Positions 57,587 to 64,000 of a stretch of 64,000 nucleotides of DNA are shown piece by piece. Positions within the stretch are counted from its first letter, which is position 1, and every line of letters begins with the position of its first letter. The stretch lies in NCBI GenBank assembly GCA_039939375.1, contig JBDVJO010000002.1, positions 450,599 through 514,598 of the forward strand, in the 5' to 3' direction. The notes beneath the pieces are model-generated. The model ran no database searches, was not told the origin of the DNA, and saw only the letters and a program-made list of their open reading frames with translations. This stretch comes from Paracrocinitomix sp039939375 (GTDB lineage Bacteria > Bacteroidota > Bacteroidia > Flavobacteriales_D > Crocinitomicaceae). A program made the translations under genes and the position numbers.

Positions 57587-58063
57587 GAGTCTCTAGTCTC
57601 CAGTTTCAACTCCCAGTCATCTCGCACGAAAAACGAAACACGAACCACGAGTTTCCAGTCTCCAGTCTCAACCCCCAGTCATCTCGAAACACGAAACACG
57701 AGTCTCCAGTCTCAACCCCCAGTCATCTCGCAACGAAACACGAAACACGAACAACGAAACACGAGTCTCCAGTCTCAACCCCCAGTCATCTTGAACCACG
57801 AAAACCGAAACACGAAACACGAACAACGAACAACGAAACACCAAACACGAAACACGAGTCTCCAGTTTCAACACCCGGTCATCTCGCAACGAAACACGAA
57901 ACACGAACAACGAAACACGAAACACGAGTCTCCAGTCTCAACCCCCAGTCATCTCGAAAAACGAAACACGAACAACGAACAACGAAACACCAAACACGAA
58001 ACACCAAACACGAAACACGAAACACGAAACACGAGTCTCCAGTTTCAACACCCGGTCACTTCA
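57587..58063. repeat. Composite minisatellite A (seven block copies with heptamer runs)
   Basis: A conserved block (GAGTCTCCAGTCTCAACC, then CCCAGTCATCTCG) recurs seven times: at 57587, 57649, 57700, 57763, 57856, 57926 and 58033. The first two are 38 nt with an extra CCAGTCT; the others are 31 nt. Between them are variable runs of ACGAAAC-, ACGAACA- and ACCAAAC-type heptamers of 24, 13, 32, 62, 39 and 76 nt. The left edge carries TTGTCATCCTGTCGAG, a fragment like the widespread GTCATCCTG intergenic repeats. Frames are open only because the heptamers lack stops. The 653-nt gap between pyrB and the STAS gene holds this array plus the STAS promoter. Confidence 0.9.
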
Positions 58064-58140
58064 CATCAAAAAAAACCACAATTAACCTTTCATTGTTGTT
58101 AACTCATTAAAATGTTAATAAAACAAACCGAATTTTATTT

Positions 58141-58148
58141 TAAATTTG
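58141..58148 (+). promoter_or_regulatory. -7 element of the STAS-glcD pair
   Basis: TAAATTTG is a perfect TAnnTTTG 16 nt before the ATG at 58165. No clear -33. Confidence 0.5.
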
Positions 58149-58164
58149 AAACAAACAACAACCT

Positions 58165-58506
58165 ATGAATTTCTCGAAAGAAGAAAAAGAAAAATACACA
58201 GTCGTAACTTCTAACGTTGAAAAGCTTGATTCTACTAACGCCCCAGAGCTAAAGTCTGAATTGGTTTTAATCAATAAAAATTCGGTTAATAACATTGTTT
58301 TAGATCTGTCTAATTCAAGATATTGTGATTCTTCTGGCTTAAGCGCTATTCTAATCGGAAATAGGTTGTGTAAAGATTCAGGAGGTAAATTCGTCTTGTC
58401 AGGATTACAACCAAATGTGCAAAAACTAATTGAAATTTCTCAATTAAATAGCGTGTTAAACATATCTGAATCTAAGAAAGAAGCCGAAGCTTCAATTGAA
58501 GGGTAA
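58165..58506 (+). CDS. STAS-domain anti-sigma factor antagonist-like protein
   Basis: 113 residues with one STAS domain. Features: VEKLDSTNAPELKSELVLIN, IVLDLSNSRYCDSSGLSAIL with the phospho-Ser position in CDSSGL (near residue 58), and FVLSGLQPNVQKLIEISQL. This is the SpoIIAA/RsbV layout, in which phosphorylation decides binding to an anti-sigma kinase. No RsbW-type kinase is adjacent. The receiver-PP2C protein at 33.3-34.6 kb is a possible phosphatase partner. It starts a pair with a FAD oxidase (2-nt gap). Confidence 0.93.
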   Translation: MNFSKEEKEKYTVVTSNVEKLDSTNAPELKSELVLINKNSVNNIVLDLSNSRYCDSSGLSAILIGNRLCKDSGGKFVLSGLQPNVQKLIEISQLNSVLNISESKKEAEASIEG

Positions 58507-58508
58507 TA

Positions 58509-59921
58509 ATGTCCATGGGCTATTTAAATCTATCAGCCGAGCATCATTCATTTTTTAAAACATTCTTAAAAGATTCTCAAATCAAAGTTGATGAAGAGAG
58601 TCTCGAAAAGTATGCGCATGACGAAACAGAAGATCTTTCTTTTCCTCCTGAAATAGTTTTGGTTCCAGAATCGGTTGAAGAAGTTGCTAAAATTCTCAAG
58701 TACGCTAACGAAAATAAAATTCCAGTGACTCCACAAGGGGCTAGAACTGGCCTAAGTGGAGGTGCACTTCCTGTTCACGGTGGAATCGCATTGTCAATGG
58801 AGAAGTTTAATCAGATTTTAGACATTGATGAAAACAATGGTCAAGTGACCGTTGAGCCTGGTGTCATAACTCAAGTATTACAAGATACCGTGGCTGAAAG
58901 AGGCTTGTTTTACCCGCCAGACCCTGCCAGTAAAGGTTCTTGTTTTATTGGAGGAAATATCGCTGAAAATTCGGGAGGACCAAAAGCTGTGAAGTATGGA
59001 GTGACCAATGAGTACGTATTAAACTTGGAGCTGGTACTTCCTAACGGTGAAATTATCTGGACGGGTTCTAATGTTTTAAAAAATGCCACCGGATATAATT
59101 TAACGCAATTAATTGTGGGCTCTGAAGGAACGCTAGGGGTTGTGACTAAAATAGTTCTAAAACTGATTCCTCATCCCACACAAACTATGTTAATGTTGGT
59201 GCCATTTAGGTCCGCAGAACAGGCTTGTGAAGCTGTAGCTGCAATTTTTAAAACCGGAATTACTCCTTCTGGATTGGAGTTCATGGAAAGAGATGCACTC
59301 GTTTGGACCGCAGATTTTATTAATGATGCCTCAGTTCAAATTAAAAAGGATATTCAGGCGCACCTTTTAATCGAAGTAGATGGAAATCATGAAGAGGTCT
59401 TGATGAAGGAATGTGAAGTAATCATGAATACGGTAGAGCAGTTTGATATTGATGAAATTCTTTTTGCCGATACTGCTGCTCAAAAAGATAAACTGTGGAA
59501 TTTAAGAAGAAAAGTAGGGGAGGCTGTGAAAAGCCAATCTATCTATAAAGAAGAAGATACAGTTGTTCCTAGGTACGAATTGCCAAAGCTTCTTTCCGGA
59601 ATTAAAAAAATCGGAATTGATTATGGATTCAAATCAGTTTGCTATGGGCACGCCGGTGATGGAAACCTTCACGTGAACATAATAAAAGGCGATTTATCAG
59701 ATGATAGTTGGAATAATAAGCTTCCAGAAGCGATTAGAGAAATTTTTGAATTAACCGTTTCACTAGGTGGAACCATCTCCGGTGAACATGGAATTGGTCT
59801 AGTTCAGAAAAATTATATGGATATCCCTTTTGGAAAGGTTGAATTGGGTCTAATGAAACAGATTAAACAAATCTTTGACCCCAACAACATTCTAAACCCA
59901 AGTAAAATCTTCCCTGATTAA
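58509..59921 (+). CDS. glcD: FAD-linked oxidase, GlcD-type (glycolate/D-lactate dehydrogenase-like)
   Basis: 470 residues, the usual length of GlcD. The FAD-binding PCMH domain has VTPQGARTGLSGGALPVHGG, MEKFNQILDIDENNGQVTVE, FYPPDPASKGSCFIGGNIAE and NATGYNLTQLIVGSEGTLGV. The C-terminal cap carries YGHAGDGNLHVNII (active-site His) and GTISGEHGIGLVQK, ending in IFDPNNILNPSKIF. It oxidises a 2-hydroxy acid such as glycolate or D-lactate. GlcE and GlcF are absent here, so it is a single-subunit type. Confidence 0.93.
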   Translation: MSMGYLNLSAEHHSFFKTFLKDSQIKVDEESLEKYAHDETEDLSFPPEIVLVPESVEEVAKILKYANENKIPVTPQGARTGLSGGALPVHGGIALSMEKFNQILDIDENNGQVTVEPGVITQVLQDTVAERGLFYPPDPASKGSCFIGGNIAENSGGPKAVKYGVTNEYVLNLELVLPNGEIIWTGSNVLKNATGYNLTQLIVGSEGTLGVVTKIVLKLIPHPTQTMLMLVPFRSAEQACEAVAAIFKTGITPSGLEFMERDALVWTADFINDASVQIKKDIQAHLLIEVDGNHEEVLMKECEVIMNTVEQFDIDEILFADTAAQKDKLWNLRRKVGEAVKSQSIYKEEDTVVPRYELPKLLSGIKKIGIDYGFKSVCYGHAGDGNLHVNIIKGDLSDDSWNNKLPEAIREIFELTVSLGGTISGEHGIGLVQKNYMDIPFGKVELGLMKQIKQIFDPNNILNPSKIFPD

Positions 59922-59968
59922 ATTACTTCCTGCTTCTTCTCAAAAAAATTAGTTCCATAATCCCATTC

Positions 59969-60414
59969 GAAACACGCTCGCCTTCGTTCCTCTCGGCTCC
60001 GCTTGATTAACTCGGATAACCAACCACGAACAACGAGTCTCCAGTCTCCAGTTTCAACCCCTCGGTCATCTCGCACGAAAAACGAACCACGAACAACGAG
60101 TTTCCAGTCTCCAGTCTCAACCCCCGGTCATCTCGCACGAAAAACGAACAACGAGTCTCCAGTCTCATCCCCGGTCATCTCGCACGAAAAACGAACCACG
60201 CGCGCCATCAGAAACGTAGTGAAGGATGGAACAACGAATCACGAGTTTCCAGTTTCCAGTTTCAACCCCCGGTCATCTCGCAAGAAAAACGAAACACGAA
60301 CAACGAAACACGAACCACGAAACACGAAACACCAACAACGAAACACGAACCACGAACCACGAACCACGAAACACGAACAACGCTCCCTATCCGAAACGCA
60401 GTGAAGGATGTAAC
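59969..60414. repeat. Composite minisatellite B (four block copies, heptamer runs and GTGAAGGATG motifs)
   Basis: The same block as in array A recurs at 60035, 60098, 60153 and 60243 (30-39 nt), with ACGAACA/ACGAAAC heptamers between and after it. Two copies of a 26-nt unit with GAAACG(T/C)AGTGAAGGATG lie at 60207-60232 and 60389-60414. The left edge has CGCTCGCCTTCGTTCCTCTC, another common intergenic-repeat wording. The 551-nt gap between glcD and lolA holds this array and the lolA terminator. No gene is credible here. Confidence 0.9.
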
Positions 60415-60446
60415 AAAAAAAAGACCCACATCAAAAATGCAGGTCT
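60414..60446 (-). terminator. Terminator of lolA
   Basis: On the minus strand AGACCTGCAT pairs with ATGTGGGTCT (one mismatch) around a short loop, followed by T8. Confidence 0.85.
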
Positions 60447-60472
60447 CATCTATTTAAAAGTTTCTAAAATCT

Positions 60473-61126
60473 CTATTCATCATAACACTCAACACCAGGA
60501 TGCTCTCCTTCGTTGAATTCAAAAATAGAATCATCCATTTCAAGATCTTTTTTCATCTCTACAAGCTTGTAGGTCATTTTACTTCCATCTTTACCTTTCA
60601 AATGAACCCAAACAACTTCACTTCGTTCCTGGTTTATGATAAGTTTAATTGTATGAAATTTACTTTCTTTCGGATTTTTCGGATATAAAAATATGATATC
60701 ACATTTTGCTTTTGCGTATTCTGTTTCGCCACCATATTTATAGTTATAGCCGTCTTCCCAGATAGTTAATAACTCTTCAGGAGAAATCATATCTTCTTCC
60801 ACCTCAGTCGCGTCAGATTTATAACATTCGTTGTCCTCCTTCAAATAAGTAGTGATGACTTTGCCATTGTTGTATATCTCCTGGTCAGTCATGTCCAGTC
60901 TATACTTGCCATCTTTTATTTTAATGGTTCCTTTTTGGCCGATAGTTTCCTCCGTGTCAGGATTTGAAATGGTTACCCCAAATTTAATAGTTAGGGTAGT
61001 GTAGCCTTTTGTCTTAGCAGATGCTTTATCCAAAATTGCCTTTGCTTTTTCTTGATCTGCGTCTTGCGCTATTCCGGCTCCTGCAAATAAAAGAATAGCG
61101 ATTAGTATGTTTATGGTCTTCTTCAT
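60473..61126 (-). CDS. lolA: Outer-membrane lipoprotein carrier protein (LolA-like)
   Basis: 217 residues. The signal peptide (ILIAILLFAGAGIAQ) is followed by the LolA fold: KAILDKASAKTKGYTTLTI, FGVTISNPDTEETIGQKGTI, KIKDGKYRLDMTDQEIYNNG and a C-terminal sheet with ESKFHTIKLIINQERSEVVW. It carries lipoproteins through the periplasm between inner and outer membrane. Two Cys (NECYKS, KCDII) and a terminal VECYDE are not family features. It follows ftsK on the same strand by 40 nt. Confidence 0.9.
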   Translation of the reverse strand: MKKTINILIAILLFAGAGIAQDADQEKAKAILDKASAKTKGYTTLTIKFGVTISNPDTEETIGQKGTIKIKDGKYRLDMTDQEIYNNGKVITTYLKEDNECYKSDATEVEEDMISPEELLTIWEDGYNYKYGGETEYAKAKCDIIFLYPKNPKESKFHTIKLIINQERSEVVWVHLKGKDGSKMTYKLVEMKKDLEMDDSIFEFNEGEHPGVECYDE

Positions 61127-61166
61127 GATTTTAATTTCTTTTACAAATATCCAAAATTATGCCAAC

Positions 61167-63737
61167 TTAATTCATATTCTCTAAAAATTGTTCTAAGGCA
61201 ACTAAATCCGGAATCAAAACTTCACGAGCTTTACTACCTTTAAATGGACCAATTATACCACAAGCTTCCATTTGGTCGATAATTCTTCCCGCTCTATTAT
61301 ATCCTATTTTTAACTTTCGTTGTAGTAAAGATGCAGACCCTTGTTGATGAGTAACCAAGATTCTGGCCGCATCTTCAAATAAACTATCGCGTTCATCCAT
61401 ATCAATATCCTTACCGCCTTCTTCATTTTCTCCTACATATTCTGGCAGCATCAATGCTTCTGGATAAGCTCTTTGATCTCCAATAAAATTACAAATAGCC
61501 TCAACTTCCGGTGTGTCAACAAATGCGCATTGCAGACGAGTTAAATCATTTCCAAATGAGATTAACATGTCACCTCTACCAATTAACTGGTCAGCTCCTG
61601 TTGAATCTAAAATCGTTTTAGAATCTACTCCTGAAGATACTCTGAAAGCAATTCTCGCAGGGAAGTTGGCTTTAATCATACCTGTTATTACGTTTACAGA
61701 TGGTCGTTGAGTTGCTACAATTAAATGAATTCCAATCGCACGCGCTAATTGGGCAAGTCTCGCTATTGGATGTTCAATTTCTTTTCCTGCTGTCATAATC
61801 AAATCGGCAAACTCATCAATTACAACTACTATATAAGGTAGGTAACGGTGTCCATTTTCTGGATTCAACTTTCGCTTAGAAAATTTTTGATTGTATTCCT
61901 TGATATTTCTTACCTGTGCATCTTTCAATAACTCATAGCGCTCATCCATTTCAATGCATAACGAGTTCATAGTATTAACTACTTTACTGGTATCCGTAAT
62001 AATGGCCTCTTCAGTGTCAGGAAGTTTAGCTAAGAAATGACGTTCTATTTTATTATATAAGGTAAGCTCAACTTTTTTAGGGTCAACCATTACAAATTTT
62101 ACTTGCGCCGGATGCTTTTTATAAAGCAATGAAACAAGTATTGCATTTATCCCTACTGATTTACCCTGACCAGTTGCACCCGCACAAAGTAGGTGAGGAG
62201 CCTTAGCCAAATCAAAGATGAAGGTTTCGTTGGATATAGTTTTACCTAAAACAATAGGTAGCTCCATGTCTGTGTTCTGAAATTTTTCTGATGCGATTAA
62301 AGTTCGCATAGCAACCATGTCAGGCGTAGAGTTTGGAACCTCAATACCTATAGTACCTTTTCCCGGAATCGGAGCGATAATTCTAATTCCATTTGCAGCA
62401 AGACTTAATGCGATATCGTCTGATAGATTTTTGATTTTCGAAATTCTAACTCCAGGCGCTGGAACTATTTCATATAATGTTACAGTGGGACCAACTGTCG
62501 CCTTAATTTTTGAAATCTCTATCTTATAATGTCCCAGAGCTTCTACAATTCTATTCTTGTTGGCTTCGAGTTCTTCTTTGTTGATACTTAACTTTCCGCC
62601 ACCATGATCATCTAATAATGATAAAGTTGGCAATTGATAAGTGGATAAATCCAATTTGGGATCGTATTCCCCAAACTTTTCTAAAATTGAATTGCCTTCG
62701 TTTTCCTCCACAACTTTCTCTTCAGATGGAATCTCTACTTCAAAATCTTCTTCAGTTCCTTCAGGCATTTCCTCATTAACTGTAGCTTCCTCTTCAGGGA
62801 TTTCAATTTCCAGATTACTTTCTTCTATTTCAGAAACAGCTTCTTCAATTTTTTTTGGATTTTTTTCTTCTGCTGTTTTTTCTTCTCCGTTTTCTTCGTC
62901 AAAGTCAATCTCAGTAGATATTTCATCTTTTTGGATCTCTTCGTCTTTAATTGAATTAACTACTTTAATATCGATATCTCCTTCTGCTTGGGTAATGGTT
63001 TCTTCTGTCGATTCTTTACCAAATAAGGTTGCAATTTTTTTATATTGCGCAGAAAAGTTTGGATTGAATAAAGCTACTACGGTTATAAATGTGATGACAC
63101 CTAGAAATAAAAATGCCCCAAATCCTCCAACGGTAGTTTTTAACCAAGTGTTAAATTGATATCCAAACGCGCCTCCATACGGAAATGATACTTCTGTTGT
63201 AATAAAACCTAAACAAAGTGATATTATAACAATACCTATAAGACTGTTACCTAATGTCCTTCTTAAGGGCAGTATTTTAATTCTCAAAAGCAGAAAAATT
63301 CCGAACACTACCAAAATCAATGGAAATAAGAATGATGATAATCCAAACCACTCATAAATAAACTTATGGGATAGCCATGCGCCGAATTTCCCTAAGTGAT
63401 TTCCAATCTGTATGTCTTCCCCACTAAAGATGAATTCAAACAATCCCTTATTATATACAAAGTTTTGGTCCGCCTTCCATGTGAACAAATATGATATAAA
63501 TGCTAGAATTTGATAAGTAGCAAATAGAAACAATAAAGCCCCAATAGATAAATTACTTCTTTTGTTCTTTTGATCAAATAGTTTGATAAGTGGATTAAAA
63601 AGCTGAATCTTTTTTCCTTTTGATTTTGGGGTACTCTTTTTCTTGGATGAAGTTGTGGCCTTCTTTTTTCGAGTAACCAACTTCTCCTTCTTCACTTCTA
63701 CTTCTTCCGTTTTATATTCGTTCGAGCTTTTTGCCAT
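61167..63737 (-). CDS. ftsK: DNA translocase FtsK
   Basis: 856 residues. A basic, Lys/Ser-rich N-terminus (1-45) is followed by four membrane helices (about 60-80, 115-160, 165-185, 200-225), a long acidic linker (about 245-360) and the motor domain from about 370: IKATVGPTVTLYEIVPAPGV, GKGTIGIEVPNSTP, Walker A LLCAGATGQGKSVGINAIL, Walker B IVVVIDEFADLIMTAGKEI and TQRPSVNVITGMIKANFPAR. The C-terminal winged helix (SASLLQRKLKIGYNRAGRII) is the gamma domain that reads KOPS and activates XerCD. It pumps DNA through the closing septum. It heads the transcript with lolA. Confidence 0.97.
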   Translation of the reverse strand: MAKSSNEYKTEEVEVKKEKLVTRKKKATTSSKKKSTPKSKGKKIQLFNPLIKLFDQKNKRSNLSIGALLFLFATYQILAFISYLFTWKADQNFVYNKGLFEFIFSGEDIQIGNHLGKFGAWLSHKFIYEWFGLSSFLFPLILVVFGIFLLLRIKILPLRRTLGNSLIGIVIISLCLGFITTEVSFPYGGAFGYQFNTWLKTTVGGFGAFLFLGVITFITVVALFNPNFSAQYKKIATLFGKESTEETITQAEGDIDIKVVNSIKDEEIQKDEISTEIDFDEENGEEKTAEEKNPKKIEEAVSEIEESNLEIEIPEEEATVNEEMPEGTEEDFEVEIPSEEKVVEENEGNSILEKFGEYDPKLDLSTYQLPTLSLLDDHGGGKLSINKEELEANKNRIVEALGHYKIEISKIKATVGPTVTLYEIVPAPGVRISKIKNLSDDIALSLAANGIRIIAPIPGKGTIGIEVPNSTPDMVAMRTLIASEKFQNTDMELPIVLGKTISNETFIFDLAKAPHLLCAGATGQGKSVGINAILVSLLYKKHPAQVKFVMVDPKKVELTLYNKIERHFLAKLPDTEEAIITDTSKVVNTMNSLCIEMDERYELLKDAQVRNIKEYNQKFSKRKLNPENGHRYLPYIVVVIDEFADLIMTAGKEIEHPIARLAQLARAIGIHLIVATQRPSVNVITGMIKANFPARIAFRVSSGVDSKTILDSTGADQLIGRGDMLISFGNDLTRLQCAFVDTPEVEAICNFIGDQRAYPEALMLPEYVGENEEGGKDIDMDERDSLFEDAARILVTHQQGSASLLQRKLKIGYNRAGRIIDQMEACGIIGPFKGSKAREVLIPDLVALEQFLENMN

Positions 63738-63760
63738 TTATTACCTTATATATAAACAAA

Positions 63761-63777
63761 CAAAATTAAGGTCAAAT
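63761..63777 (-). promoter_or_regulatory. -7 element of ftsK with shared extension
   Basis: On the minus strand the sequence is ATTTGACCTTAATTTTG: a perfect TAnnTTTG (TAATTTTG, 63761-63768) with the same ATTTGACCTTA lead-in as in front of cspA. There is no normal -33. Confidence 0.55.
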
Positions 63778-63978
63778 GTTACGCCTTTTATTATAGTACA
63801 GTAATTCCTATCAACAGACTACTGTTAGTTGGTGGATTTTAATAAATCGAATGAATCGAAAACTTTTTTCAATTTTTTTTAGGATTGTTTGTGTGTGGTT
63901 TTCAAGGAGTTTGGTGTGGTGAAAAAAATAAATTAAAATTAATTGGCAAAAGATTAGGATTAAAAGAAAAAGAGGCTG

Positions 63979-63986
63979 TATCTTTG
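63979..63986 (+). promoter_or_regulatory. -7 element of a plus-strand gene beyond the window
   Basis: TATCTTTG is a perfect TAnnTTTG followed by CACCCGCAATTG. A transcript would start at about 63992, close to the right edge, so its gene lies outside. The rest of the 263-nt stretch 63738-64000 holds nothing else I recognise. Confidence 0.5.
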
Positions 63987-64000
63987 CACCCGCAATTGGA

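Noticed and set aside
57587..58063. CRISPR array (conserved block with spacers)
   Set aside because: The spacers are themselves heptamer repeats of variable length (13-76 nt), and no cas genes are near.
57574..58110. Long plus-strand frame rich in Thr, Lys, His and Glu, with others in overlapping frames on both strands
   Set aside because: It is a by-product of the heptamer array: several frames are open at once and the product is a periodic low-complexity string.
60003..60404. Second low-complexity frame in array B
   Set aside because: Same cause as in array A; no start context, and frames on other registers are open too.
62641..63159. 172-residue serine-rich frame antisense to ftsK
   Set aside because: It mirrors the Glu-rich linker of FtsK; no start context or similarity.

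Overview
The window comes from a low-GC member of the Bacteroidota, most likely a marine flavobacterium of the Flavobacteriales/Cryomorphaceae-Crocinitomicaceae type. The evidence is lineage-typical: promoters with the TAnnTTTG -7 element, proteins with C-terminal type IX secretion (T9SS) sorting domains, Bacteroidota-restricted families (DUF5606, DUF4494, DUF6428, HYC_CC_PP), a carboxypeptidase-regulatory-domain TonB receptor and a Bacteroidota-style UvrA. No phage, integrase, transposase or CRISPR array was found; most of the window is ordinary chromosome.

Layout. 0-12.5 kb is mainly on the minus strand: the start of a probable proC, secreted and membrane hypotheticals, uvrA, an ECF sigma factor with a 49-codon micro-gene behind it, a barstar-like gene overlapping an M3 oligopeptidase, DUF5606 and a T9SS-exported subtilase. 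12.7-27.4 kb is mainly plus: a double CDGSH protein, a second subtilase, DUF4494-pdxH-glycosyltransferase, an ECF sigma factor paired with a membrane-anchored DUF2807 protein, mscS, ydcF, sucC, map, a LacI regulator and an unusual metzincin lipoprotein. 27.6-28.9 kb carries tRNA-Ser/Pro/Arg, a 190-bp tandem repeat and a cold-shock gene.

29-44.8 kb is a dense signalling region: a Cys-rich orphan, a CheY-like protein, a receiver-PAS-PAS-histidine kinase, a receiver-LytTR regulator and a receiver-PP2C phosphatase; a short ars operon without a pump; a NarL regulator/PAS-kinase pair with two STAS-like paralogues; then a large fusion of an alpha-oxoamine synthase with a FemAB/GNAT-like acyltransferase, followed by a second soluble kinase/NarL pair. 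The fusion enzyme between two kinase/regulator pairs is the best candidate here for an undescribed lipid or signal-molecule system.

44.8-55.7 kb holds a metal (probably copper) uptake module (HYC_CC_PP protein, TonB receptor, HMA protein), an O-methyltransferase, a threonine aldolase, lipoproteins, and a tightly packed patatin - DUF389 - GDPD-like - SUI1/eIF1-like run. It is followed by a strongly structured non-coding element at 55.7-55.8 kb. 56-64 kb holds pyrR-pyrB, a STAS protein with a GlcD-type oxidase, lolA and ftsK. Two intergenic blocks of a composite minisatellite (a conserved 31-38 bp block alternating with runs of ACGAAAC/ACGAACA-type heptamers) flank the STAS-glcD pair.
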